NCBI GenBank assembly: GCA_902762795.1
Contig: CACWPM010000028.1
Location: 1 to 45,903, forward strand
DNA length: 45,903 nt
Reading direction: 5' to 3'
Source: Fibrobacter succinogenes
Lineage (GTDB): Bacteria > Fibrobacterota > Fibrobacteria > Fibrobacterales > Fibrobacteraceae
Made by a program: the position numbers and the translations under genes. Shown here piece by piece: positions 25,148-32,161 of the stretch (positions within the stretch are counted from its first letter, which is position 1; each line of letters begins with the position of its first letter). The notes under the pieces were generated by a model, which saw nothing but the letters and a program-made list of their open reading frames with translations, ran no database searches and was not told where the DNA came from.

Positions 25148-26107
25148 TTATTGTTGAGGTTGATTGTTCGTTTTTAAATTTTCAATGAGTTTGTTAAACT
25201 TTTCGATATGCCTTTTTGCCATGTTCATCAAGTCTCTTGTTTGCGCATATTTCTTTATTTGCTCTTGCGGGTCTTCCAGAAGGCAGTAAGAATATAGCAC
25301 ATGCGATGCACTGCGAATGGTCTCGGATGCTTGCACCAGTTCCGAGTGGGCTTCGCGAGCTTCCATCGGATGGAATATTCCGATGGCCTTGCGGTTGAGA
25401 GAAGTTGCTTTGTTGTTGATGGCTAGTGCCTGCTGGCTCCTCTTTTCGCGTTCCATTTCGTTTGCGTTCGGTTCCATGGGTTCGAATGATGCCATGGAAT
25501 ACATGATGTCGTTCATTTTGTCAATGACCGATTCCGCTTTGTCCGCATACTTATCAAGACGGTCTATCACTTCTGGGGCAAGTTCGACATCTTCGTCAGT
25601 ATTGCTTAGGTTAGACGAATTTTGACTGCTTTGTGGGCTTGTTTGCTCATCGAATCCCTTTTTTCCGTTATTTGTATTGTCGAAAGACGAAATATAGTCC
25701 TCGTATTTTTTATTGTGCATTACGAGGTCTGTTGGGGAATAAGAAGATGTGAGAACCAAGGTCGGGCGTTCAAAACAAGCTGTTCCGATGCATCCAATCA
25801 ACATGCACATGGCAAAGAATAGAAATGATGTCCTTGCGGACCATTCTTCACTTTGGACTAGACAAAGAAGACTGAACAGAAAAAGCAAAAAGAACGACAG
25901 CAATATACCACCTTCGACATTTTGGACGATGATGGTGTTCTTTACGAAATAGAACAAGCAGTCTATTACAATCGTCAGGGTTGAAAGGATGGCTCCGACG
26001 ACTTTCGTGTTACGCCCAGAATTGGTTGCTGTCGCGAATAACGTTACAAAAGAAATTCCCAACGGCAATGCATAGATGAGCGCTATTTCTGCAATTCCCT
26101 GATTCAT
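25148..26107 (-). CDS. Hypothetical membrane protein with C-terminal helical domain
   Basis: This 319-residue protein is not recognised. Four hydrophobic segments fill the first 115 residues (ALIYALPLGISFVTLFAT, VVGAILSTLTIVIDCLFYFV, ILLSFFLLFLFSLLCLV and FLFFAMCMLIGCIG). A Ser/Asn/Gln-rich linker (about 150-175) follows. The soluble C-terminal part is predicted to be mostly alpha-helical (LDKYADKAESVIDKMNDIMY, and an RDLMNMAKRHIEKFNKLIEN stretch near the end), with coiled-coil-like heptads. It sits between ssb and asd with very short gaps, so it is co-expressed with them. Its job cannot be deduced from context. Confidence 0.65.
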   Translation of the reverse strand: MNQGIAEIALIYALPLGISFVTLFATATNSGRNTKVVGAILSTLTIVIDCLFYFVKNTIIVQNVEGGILLSFFLLFLFSLLCLVQSEEWSARTSFLFFAMCMLIGCIGTACFERPTLVLTSSYSPTDLVMHNKKYEDYISSFDNTNNGKKGFDEQTSPQSSQNSSNLSNTDEDVELAPEVIDRLDKYADKAESVIDKMNDIMYSMASFEPMEPNANEMEREKRSQQALAINNKATSLNRKAIGIFHPMEAREAHSELVQASETIRSASHVLYSYCLLEDPQEQIKKYAQTRDLMNMAKRHIEKFNKLIENLKTNNQPQQ

Positions 26108-26122
26108 TCGGAACGACTTGAT

Positions 26123-26599
26123 TTAGAACGGCAAATCAACGTCTTCTTCCGCCATGCCGGCGTCATAGGACGGAGCGTTGTTCTGTTGCGGGTTGTTGAA
26201 ACTGTTAGACTGGTAGCTGTTGACTTGGCTGTATCCGCCTGCGGAGGAAACGCCACCTTGGCCACGCGGAGTGAGAAGCTGGAATGTGTCCATGTTGATA
26301 TCGGTGCTGTAGCGCTTCTGTCCGTTCTGGTCAGTCCAGCTGCGGTTTGTAAGTGTCCCTTCGACATAGAGGCTCATGCCTTTGCGGATACCAAGCTGTT
26401 CTACGATGTCTGCAATCTTTCCCCAGCCAACAATGTTGTGCCAGTCGGTCTGTTCCTTCTGTTCGCCATTGTTGTCACGGTAGCGGCGTGAAGTGGCGAG
26501 GGAAAAAGAAACACGCTTGCGACCTCCGTTGGGATTGACGCGAACTTCCGGGTCCTTGCCGATATTACCGATGAGCATAACCTTATTCAAATAAGCCAT
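26123..26599 (-). CDS. ssb: Single-stranded DNA-binding protein
   Basis: This 158-residue protein has an N-terminal OB fold: LNKVMLIGNIGKDPEVR, VSFSLATSRRYRD, DWHNIVGWGKIADIVEQLGIRKGMSLYVEG and RKRYSTDINMD-like strands. A Gly/Gln/Asn/Ser-rich tail follows, and it ends in the acidic, partner-binding tip EEDVDLPF (E. coli has DDDIPF). It coats single-stranded DNA in replication, repair and recombination. It is the first gene of the ssb, membrane protein, asd run. Its leader from 26600 is AT-rich. Confidence 0.96.
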   Translation of the reverse strand: MAYLNKVMLIGNIGKDPEVRVNPNGGRKRVSFSLATSRRYRDNNGEQKEQTDWHNIVGWGKIADIVEQLGIRKGMSLYVEGTLTNRSWTDQNGQKRYSTDINMDTFQLLTPRGQGGVSSAGGYSQVNSYQSNSFNNPQQNNAPSYDAGMAEEDVDLPF

Positions 26600-26712
26600 A
26601 TAACTATCCTATTTTAATTTTTAGAAATTTCGAAAACAAAAATACAAAAAGAATTTTGACATTTTAGTGTCAAAAATTAAAAAAAATGGCGAAAACCCCT
26701 AGTTTTTGCCGA

Positions 26713-26747
26713 TAGAACAAAAACCATGCGGTAGAAACCGCATGGCC
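26713..26747 (-). terminator. Intrinsic terminator after the lichenase gene
   Basis: A 9-bp stem CCATGCGGT/ACCGCATGG (26724-26732, 26737-26745) is followed on the minus strand by TTTTTG. It lies about 40 bases past the lichenase stop. Confidence 0.8.
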
Positions 26748-26785
26748 TTTAAGATTAAGAGAATTACGGATAGAGTACGCCAAGA

Positions 26786-27838
26786 TTAGTATTCGAAGTT
26801 CACTCGGTAACGCTTGTGTCCGTTAGGATGGACCTTCGCACCCTTGGCGTTCACGAGTTTGCGTTTTTCTTTCACGATTGTCGAAGTCGGGTGAAGCCCG
26901 CGAATGGCGCTTGTCTCGCTCGATGAGCTGGGCGGAACAATTTGTTCACTGCTGGAGGAGGCTACGCTGCTTGAAGAAGCTGGTGCGCTCGAAGAACTTT
27001 CCGGAAGCTGTTCGTTATCTTTCGGAACCTGGCCGTTAAAACCTTCCTGCCCCTTCTTGGTGAGGGCTATGATGGCCATTCCATCCTTGGTAAAGATGTT
27101 GTCTGGACTGATGTCTACGCGGTTGCCATCGAATGTCCAATCACCCTTGCTCCATCGGTTATTGTCGAATGTGTCGAAATCGTCTGTCCAAAGGAGCTTG
27201 AAATCGCTTCCGTTGTCGCCTTCGCCTGGTTTGTATTCATATACCTTGACCCAGTTGATGAACTGATAGACGGGCAGAATATTGTCGTTCCATGCGCCGA
27301 CCCAGCCTGCATCTTCATGAGACCACAAGTTGAAACGGAGACCCTGCGGCTTTTTGCCGAGGTCCTCAACCTGGTTGTTGTCGCCCTGTCCCTTGACGGT
27401 CTTGCGGACAACTTTGCCGTCCAAAATCCATGCTACGTAATCTGGAGTCCATTCCATGCCATAGGTGTGGAATGACTGGTTTGAAGCCGGCGTGATGGAG
27501 TGATGTTTTTCGCTTGTTACCTTGCGGTCGGGCTGACCATTGCCAGGGCCAAAACCTGTAATGATGTTGGACTGGAAACTGTTGGGATTCTTGCCCAAAA
27601 TTTCAATATCCACTTCGACCCAGGGCTCGTTACCGCCGAGATAAGAATCGTTGTGGTAAAGGAACATGGAACTCACGGTTCCTGAGCCGGCTGCCATCTG
27701 CATACGGGCTTCGAACTTGCCATACTTCCAAGTTTCGTTGGTATAAAGTTCGGCACCGCTGTAATCTTTAGCGCTAACGGCTGCAGTAAGGGCGGCTGCA
27801 ACAATGGCGCTCTTGACTGCTGTTTTTTTGATATTCAT
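26786..27838 (-). CDS. Endo-1,3-1,4-beta-glucanase (lichenase), GH16, circularly permuted Fibrobacter type
   Basis: This 350-residue secreted enzyme cuts mixed-linkage beta-glucans. The signal peptide ends at VSA (residue 23). The catalytic motif WVEVDIEILG gives E75 (nucleophile), D77 and E79 (acid/base). The half that carries the active site comes first, and the strands normally N-terminal in GH16 (DFKLLWTDDFDTFDNNRW) come after it at about 205-260. This is the natural circular permutation known for the F. succinogenes lichenase. A linker with four Ser-rich clusters (PESSSSAPASSSS and following) leads to a basic tail ending NGHKRYRVNFEY, as in the known enzyme. TTGGAGGATT precedes the ATG. 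It stands alone with its own terminator. The family and permutation are sure; identity to a named locus is not claimed. Confidence 0.95.
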   Translation of the reverse strand: MNIKKTAVKSAIVAAALTAAVSAKDYSGAELYTNETWKYGKFEARMQMAAGSGTVSSMFLYHNDSYLGGNEPWVEVDIEILGKNPNSFQSNIITGFGPGNGQPDRKVTSEKHHSITPASNQSFHTYGMEWTPDYVAWILDGKVVRKTVKGQGDNNQVEDLGKKPQGLRFNLWSHEDAGWVGAWNDNILPVYQFINWVKVYEYKPGEGDNGSDFKLLWTDDFDTFDNNRWSKGDWTFDGNRVDISPDNIFTKDGMAIIALTKKGQEGFNGQVPKDNEQLPESSSSAPASSSSVASSSSEQIVPPSSSSETSAIRGLHPTSTIVKEKRKLVNAKGAKVHPNGHKRYRVNFEY

Positions 27839-28053
27839 TTAATCCTCCAAGAATTTGATGGACAAAACGGAATCCCATTACCGAATATAAAGATAAGCTT
27901 GTTGAATGCGATAACCAATAAAATAGAATACCTTAGATTTTTTACTGTATCAAGTGTATTTCTGAATGGCTTTTGCGTTGTTTGCTATAGAGATGCTCGT
28001 TAATCTTTGGGAATATTTTTATTATTTTAAAAGATAATAACGGAGGTATAAAA

Positions 28054-28635
28054 ATGAAGGTCATCTTGTTTAACGGCAGCCGTCGTGAAAATGGTTGCAC
28101 TTATACGGCTCTGAACATCGTCGCAAACCAGCTCAAGGCCGCTGGGATCGAAACGAAAATAGTGTTTGTCGGCGGGCGAGTGCTCAAGGGCGAGGTGAAC
28201 GAAGTTGTCCACGAAGCCAAGGAACTTTTGGAAACGGCGGACGGCGTTGTTTACGGTTCTCCGGTTTATTACGCCTCTCCGAGTGGCGAAATGCTGATGT
28301 TCCTCGACCGGCTTTATGGTATTGCGGAGGCTAATCTTTTATTCAAGCCTGCTGCAAACGTAGTGTCTGCGCGTCGTGCAGGGACAACGGCTACTCTTGA
28401 TGTGCTGAACAAGTATCCGGCTTTCGCACAACAGCCTATTGTTACGTCCCGCTACTGGAACATGGTTCACGGCTCGAATCCGGAAGATGTGCTGAAGGAT
28501 GAAGAAGGCGTGCAGATTATGAAAGAACTGGGCCGCAATATGGCATGGCTCCTCAAGAGCATTGATGCGGGCAAGCAGGCGGGCGTGACGCAGCCTGACG
28601 CCAAGCAGAAAGTGTTTACCAATTTTATCCGCTAA
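28054..28635 (+). CDS. Flavodoxin-fold NAD(P)H-dependent oxidoreductase
   Basis: This 193-residue protein is of the NADPH-dependent FMN reductase/flavodoxin family. FNGSRRENGCTYTAL is the FMN-phosphate loop, and DGVVYGSPVYYASPSGEMLMFLDRLY supplies the flavin-contacting loop. It lacks the Cys cluster of Fe-S flavoproteins, unlike the related gene at 42273. GGAGG lies 7 nt before the ATG. Likely roles are quinone, azo or metal reduction, but the substrate cannot be told. The queC leader begins about 30 nt after the stop, so read-through into the queuosine cluster is possible. Confidence 0.85.
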   Translation: MKVILFNGSRRENGCTYTALNIVANQLKAAGIETKIVFVGGRVLKGEVNEVVHEAKELLETADGVVYGSPVYYASPSGEMLMFLDRLYGIAEANLLFKPAANVVSARRAGTTATLDVLNKYPAFAQQPIVTSRYWNMVHGSNPEDVLKDEEGVQIMKELGRNMAWLLKSIDAGKQAGVTQPDAKQKVFTNFIR

Positions 28636-28666
28636 GATTAACGACGAAAAAATTTCTATCTTTACG

Positions 28667-28711
28667 GTAGTCAGTTCGAGACCCATCCTGACTTTAAACA
28701 AAACTAGGAGA
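28667..28711 (+). promoter_or_regulatory. preQ1-I-like riboswitch upstream of queC
   Basis: The stem AGTCAG (28669-28674) pairs with CTGACT (28688-28693) around a 13-nt loop that begins TTCGAGACCC. It is followed by the A-rich tail TTTAAACAAAACTAGGAG. This is the layout of preQ1 class I: a small hairpin with a loop starting UUC, and a downstream A-run plus ACTA that would form the pseudoknot over the ribosome site. GGAG (28707-28710) sits 5 nt before the queC ATG. The loop base that should pair with CUA differs from the consensus (GAG instead of UAG), so the pseudoknot is uncertain. Confidence 0.55.
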
Positions 28712-28715
28712 CCTT

Positions 28716-29369
28716 ATGAAAGACGCTTTGCTGGTCTTGTCCGGTGGAATGGACAGCGTGACCTTGCTCTACGACCGCGCCGCGGATATTGCGCTTGCCG
28801 TTTCGTTTGATTACGGCAGCAACCATAACGACAAAGAAATCCCTTTTGCGCGCATGCATTGCGAAAAGCTCGGGATTCCGCACATTACGATTCCGCTCAA
28901 GTTCATGCACGACTACTTTACGTCGTCGCTCCTTTCGGGTGCAGATGCCATCCCGGAAGGAACTTACGCAGACGAGAACATGAAATCGACGGTGGTGCCG
29001 TTCCGCAACGGCATTATGCTTTCTGTGGCAGCAGGGCTTGCCGAAAGCCGTGACCTCAAGCGCGTGATGATGGCGAACCACTTTGGCGACCATGCCATTT
29101 ACCCGGACTGCCGCGAAGAATTCGTGAAGAACATGTCGGCGGCGATTTCGGCGGGCACGTACGCAAACGTCACGATTGATGCTCCGTACACGAATATTTC
29201 CAAGGCGGATATCGCTCGCAAGGGTAAATCTCTTGGCTTGGATTACAGCGAAACTTGGTCTTGCTACAAGGGTGGCAAAATCCATTGCGGCAAGTGCGCG
29301 ACCTGCCTGGAACGCAAGGCGGCTCTCGCCGAAGCGGGCATCAACGACACGACGGAATACGAGGCGTAA
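28716..29369 (+). CDS. queC: 7-cyano-7-deazaguanine synthase
   Basis: This 217-residue enzyme makes preQ0 from 7-carboxy-7-deazaguanine, ammonia and ATP in queuosine synthesis. LLVLSGGMDSVTLLYD is the ATP-pyrophosphatase P-loop (SGGxDS). The C-terminal Zn site is formed by Cys residues in WSCYKGGKIHCGKCATCLERKAAL. All motifs are intact. It is the first gene of queC-queD-queE. The queD start follows the stop after one base, and the preQ1-I-like element directly upstream suggests feedback by the pathway product. Confidence 0.96.
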   Translation: MKDALLVLSGGMDSVTLLYDRAADIALAVSFDYGSNHNDKEIPFARMHCEKLGIPHITIPLKFMHDYFTSSLLSGADAIPEGTYADENMKSTVVPFRNGIMLSVAAGLAESRDLKRVMMANHFGDHAIYPDCREEFVKNMSAAISAGTYANVTIDAPYTNISKADIARKGKSLGLDYSETWSCYKGGKIHCGKCATCLERKAALAEAGINDTTEYEA

Positions 29370-29370
29370 T

Positions 29371-29700
29371 ATGTACAGAGTTATCAAGCGTATTGAAATT
29401 TCTGGGGCACACAAGCTCTCGCTCCCGTACGAAAGCAAGTGCCGCGGTCTGCATGGCCACAACTGGATTATCACGGTGTTCTGCCAGTCCGAAACTCTCG
29501 ATGAAAACGGCATGGTGGTCGATTTCTCGCGCATCAAGGAAATTGTGAAGGGCAAGCTCGATCACCAGTTCTTGAACGATGTGGTGGACTTTAATCCGAC
29601 GGCGGAAAACATGGCTCGTTGGATTTGCGAACAGGTGCCGCATTGCTACAAGGTGCAGGTCCAGGAAAGCGAAGGCAATACCGTCGAGTACGAAGTTTAA
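29371..29700 (+). CDS. queD: 6-carboxy-5,6,7,8-tetrahydropterin synthase
   Basis: This protein has 109 residues, starting at MYRVIKR one base after the queC stop, with GAGG inside the queC end as its ribosome site. The longer frame from 29176 lies inside queC and is rejected. It converts dihydroneopterin triphosphate to 6-carboxytetrahydropterin, the first committed queuosine step. Zn ligands are visible in ISGAHKL and in CRGLHGHNW (two His, with the catalytic Cys four residues before the first). LDHQFLNDV and ESEGNTVEYE are family-typical. The length is normal for the compact QueD form. Confidence 0.95.
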   Translation: MYRVIKRIEISGAHKLSLPYESKCRGLHGHNWIITVFCQSETLDENGMVVDFSRIKEIVKGKLDHQFLNDVVDFNPTAENMARWICEQVPHCYKVQVQESEGNTVEYEV

Positions 29701-29714
29701 TAATTTATCATAAT

Positions 29715-29880
29715 AGATTGCTTCGCTACGCTCGCAATGACGATGTCGTCTTGCCGTCGTTTCCGAACGATGCGCAGAATGCTTCGCGGAGTTTATCCCG
29801 GACATTGTTCCGAGGCTCGCAATGACGATGTAAGCAAAGTAAACGTCATTGCGAGGCCCCGAAAGAGGCCGTGGCAATCT
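29715..29880. repeat. Palindromic intergenic repeat (GCAATGACG/CGTCATTGC type)
   Basis: The 166-bp element begins AGATTGCTTCGCTACG, then CTCGCAATGACG. It ends CGTCATTGCGAGG, then GTGGCAATCT, so both ends are inverted. CTCGCAATGACGATGT occurs again internally at about 29816-29831, suggesting a nested or duplicated copy. There is no ORF. It separates queD from queE and may act on the shared mRNA as a long hairpin. Confidence 0.8.
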
Positions 29881-29896
29881 AAATTGCATTGTGAAT

Positions 29897-30637
29897 ATGA
29901 AAGTTTCCGAAATATTCAAGAGTATCGAGGGCGAAGGAATTCGCATGGGGCAGGCAGCGGTGTTCGTGCGTCTGCACGGCTGCAACTTGCGCTGTAGCTA
30001 TTGTGATTCGATGTATGCGGTCGAAGGTTCCGATTTCAAACAAATGAGTGTGGAGGAGGTCTTTGCGACGGTTGATGCGTACCGTGGCGAATCCGGCGTC
30101 AAATGCGTCACGCTCACGGGTGGCGAACCGCTGATTCATGAAGGCGTGGGCGAGTTGCTTACAAAATTCAGCGATGCGGGGTTTGAAGTCAATGTCGAGA
30201 CGAATGGCACCGTCCCTTGCAAATGGCGACTGCCCGGACTTTTCTACACGATGGACTGGAAATGCAAAAGCAGCGGCATGTCTGCGCGAATGAAAATGGA
30301 AAATATTGCGACGCTCGGCAATAACGATGTGCTCAAGTTCGTGGTCGGGAGTTTCGAAGACCTGCAAGAAACGGAAGATGTTGTTGCGCAACTCTCGCAG
30401 ATTGTTGATCGTTCGCATCTTTCTCAGATGCAGGAAGCGCGCATCTTGTCTGTTGCATCCTCGTCAAGTACAATTACAAAAATGCCACGCATTTTTATTT
30501 CGCCGGTATGGGGCAAGCTCACCAACGAGCAAATTGTCGATTGGATGGTGGGGTGCAAGGTAATGACGCAAAACAACGCACGCTTTCAAGTGCAACTGCA
30601 TAAAATTGTTTGGGACCCCGACATGCGCGGTGTGTAG
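29897..30637 (+). CDS. queE: 7-carboxy-7-deazaguanine synthase (radical SAM)
   Basis: This protein has 246 residues, starting at MKVSEIFKSIEGEG; the open extension to 29849 lies in the repeat. It rearranges 6-carboxytetrahydropterin to 7-carboxy-7-deazaguanine with SAM and a 4Fe-4S cluster. The cluster Cys residues are in HGCNLRCSYCDSMYA (Cx3Cx2C). SIEGEG and TLTGGEPLIH, then NVETNGT, are QueE-typical. No clear ribosome site is seen before the ATG. A Ser-rich stretch near residue 190 (SVASSSSTIT) looks like an insertion compared with the compact enzymes I recall. Its substrate and product link queD and queC. Confidence 0.94.
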   Translation: MKVSEIFKSIEGEGIRMGQAAVFVRLHGCNLRCSYCDSMYAVEGSDFKQMSVEEVFATVDAYRGESGVKCVTLTGGEPLIHEGVGELLTKFSDAGFEVNVETNGTVPCKWRLPGLFYTMDWKCKSSGMSARMKMENIATLGNNDVLKFVVGSFEDLQETEDVVAQLSQIVDRSHLSQMQEARILSVASSSSTITKMPRIFISPVWGKLTNEQIVDWMVGCKVMTQNNARFQVQLHKIVWDPDMRGV

Positions 30638-30737
30638 CAACGGCGGGCCAAGCTCGCCGTTTCATAAGCTTGATGCACAAGTGTCGAAAAAATTCATTTA
30701 AGGAATTTTGTGGATTTTCATTAGTTTATATAAACGA

Positions 30738-30763
30738 AAAGACCTCTCTTTCGAGAGGTCTTT
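30738..30763 (-). terminator. Intrinsic terminator downstream of tRNA-Asp
   Basis: An 11-bp stem AAAGACCTCTC/GAGAGGTCTTT (30738-30748, 30753-30763) has a GAAA loop on the minus strand, followed there by TTTTCG. Confidence 0.85.
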
Positions 30764-30767
30764 GTCG

Positions 30768-30843
30768 CGGGATAGACGAGGCTTGAACTCGCAACCTCCG
30801 GCGTGACAGGCCGGTGCTCTAACCAAAATTGAGCTACCACCCC
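30768..30843 (-). tRNA. tRNA-Asp (anticodon GTC)
   Basis: The 76-nt cloverleaf reads on the minus strand. The acceptor stem is GGGGTGG with CTATCCC (two G-T pairs), and the D arm is GCTC/GAGC. The anticodon stem CCGGC/GCCGG has the loop CTGTCAC, and the T arm is GCGAG-TTCAAGC-CTCGT. The discriminator is G and no CCA is encoded. A terminator lies just downstream. Confidence 0.93.
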
Positions 30844-31112
30844 AGTGGTTTGTTTTCGTTTGTTCTAGTCTTTCAACCGAACGACCCAAATATAAAAAGA
30901 ATTATTTTGAATGTCAAGGGCTAGTTGTAAATTTTTTGATTTTTTTTGAAAAAAAATAGTGGAACGTTTTGAATTTTTAAAAATATCTATAGAAAGAATT
31001 ATTCAGTCTAGTCAAAATAGGTTGTTCCTTATGGGCGATGTCTCTCGCTTAATCATAAATGCAATGTAAATTCTTTTCATGTGTAAAAAAACACGATTTT
31101 CACTATCTGTAT

Positions 31113-31147
31113 ATTTGTAACTTGTTATCCCACATATAGTTACAAAT
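31113..31147. promoter_or_regulatory. Perfect 10-bp inverted repeat, candidate operator
   Basis: ATTTGTAACT (31113-31122) and AGTTACAAAT (31138-31147) are exact inverted copies 15 nt apart. A -10-like TGTATATT (31108-31115) overlaps the left arm. The rest of the AT-rich 30890-31325 gap holds no ORF. The site lies about 180 nt upstream of the DsbA-like gene. Confidence 0.45.
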
Positions 31148-31266
31148 CCTAGTTTGCGAAAAACGCTTAAAAAAATGTAATTTACAATTGATTTTATTCA
31201 ATACAGATGAGACGATTGTGTATGTTTTTTTGAAGTTTTTTCCAAATCAAACTAAGTTTTCATTAT

Positions 31267-31281
31267 TATATTTCTCACACA
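31267..31281 (+). promoter_or_regulatory. Candidate promoter -10/start region of the DsbA-like gene
   Basis: TATATTTCTCACACA nearly matches the sequence at 22751-22767 ahead of another secreted-protein gene. It lies 44 nt before the ATG. A GGGC/GCCC hairpin lies in the leader. Confidence 0.4.
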
Positions 31282-31325
31282 TCGTGGGCTAAGCAGGCCC
31301 TCAAGTTTTAACTTAAAGGACAAAA

Positions 31326-32063
31326 ATGAAACGTCTCTCTCTCTTTGCTATGGCTATTTTGGTCTCCAGCTTCGTTGCTTGCAATCAGGCTTCCGCTGGC
31401 GGTTCGTTCAACCAGCAGGCTCGCCTCGATTCCCTCCAGAAAAAGGTTACAGAATTGGAATCTGACCTCAAGGCCGTAGCCTTTATCCTCGAAAAGGCTA
31501 CTGGCAAGACTCTTGACGATGCCAAGAAGGAAATGGAAGAAGCCAACAAGATTTGGGATATTCCGGATGACGAAAGCCCGGTTTTCGGCAATTCCAAGAA
31601 TCCGAAACTTACAATTGTCGAATTCACCGAATTCCAGTGCCCGTACTGCTCTCGTATCGCACCGGTGATGCAGGAGCTCAACAAGAAGTATCCGAACGAA
31701 ATCAAGTTCGTCTACAAGCACTTCCCGCTTAGCTTCCACTCCAACGCCAAGGCTGCAGCCGCTTCTTCTATCGCTGCTCAGAAGCAGGGCAAGTTCTGGG
31801 AATACCGCTATGCTCTCGCTCCGCATTCCCGCGAACTCTCCGATTCCATCTATCTCGCTGTTGCTAAGGAAGTGGGACTCAACATCGAACAGTTCAAGAA
31901 GGACATGGTTCTCGATTCCGCTATGAACGCTCGCATCGACAAGGACTTCCAGTTGGGTGTCAAGGTCGGCGTTCAGGGCACCCCGAACTTCTACATCAAC
32001 GGCAAGCGTCAGGATCGTTTCAGCCCGGATCTCGTCGAAAAGCTCTTGAAGGAAACTAAGTAA
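31326..32063 (+). CDS. DsbA-family thioredoxin-fold lipoprotein
   Basis: This 245-residue protein has a lipoprotein signal with the lipidation Cys at residue 19 (SSFVAC). A coiled-coil-like segment follows (about 32-80, LDSLQKKVTELESDLK). The thioredoxin domain with inserted helices carries the CPYC active site (C105, C108), preceded by VEFTEFQ, and the cis-Pro loop GVQGTPNFYING. The layout matches DsbA/BdbD-like (Thioredoxin_4) proteins that form or isomerise disulfides in exported proteins. AAAGGA lies about 6 nt upstream of the ATG. It is followed by a terminator and then the Cys-containing GH51 cellulase gene. Confidence 0.9.
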   Translation: MKRLSLFAMAILVSSFVACNQASAGGSFNQQARLDSLQKKVTELESDLKAVAFILEKATGKTLDDAKKEMEEANKIWDIPDDESPVFGNSKNPKLTIVEFTEFQCPYCSRIAPVMQELNKKYPNEIKFVYKHFPLSFHSNAKAAAASSIAAQKQGKFWEYRYALAPHSRELSDSIYLAVAKEVGLNIEQFKKDMVLDSAMNARIDKDFQLGVKVGVQGTPNFYINGKRQDRFSPDLVEKLLKETK

Positions 32064-32079
32064 TCACTTTTTCTGGCGT

Positions 32080-32110
32080 GCACGCAAAAAAATTGCGTGT
32101 GCGTTTTTCT
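32080..32110 (+). terminator. Intrinsic terminator
   Basis: CACGCAA (32081-32087) pairs with TTGCGTG (about 32093-32099), extended by a G-T pair, followed by GTTTTTCTTTTT. Confidence 0.75.
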
Positions 32111-32161
32111 TTTTAAGTTTTGTAATTTAAAAATCAAAAAAACAACAAAAGGATGCACATT

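Noticed and set aside
29176-29370. Longer N terminus of queD inside queC
   Set aside because: The added part is an Arg-rich out-of-frame reading of queC. The ATG one base after the queC stop has a GAGG ribosome site and gives the normal length.
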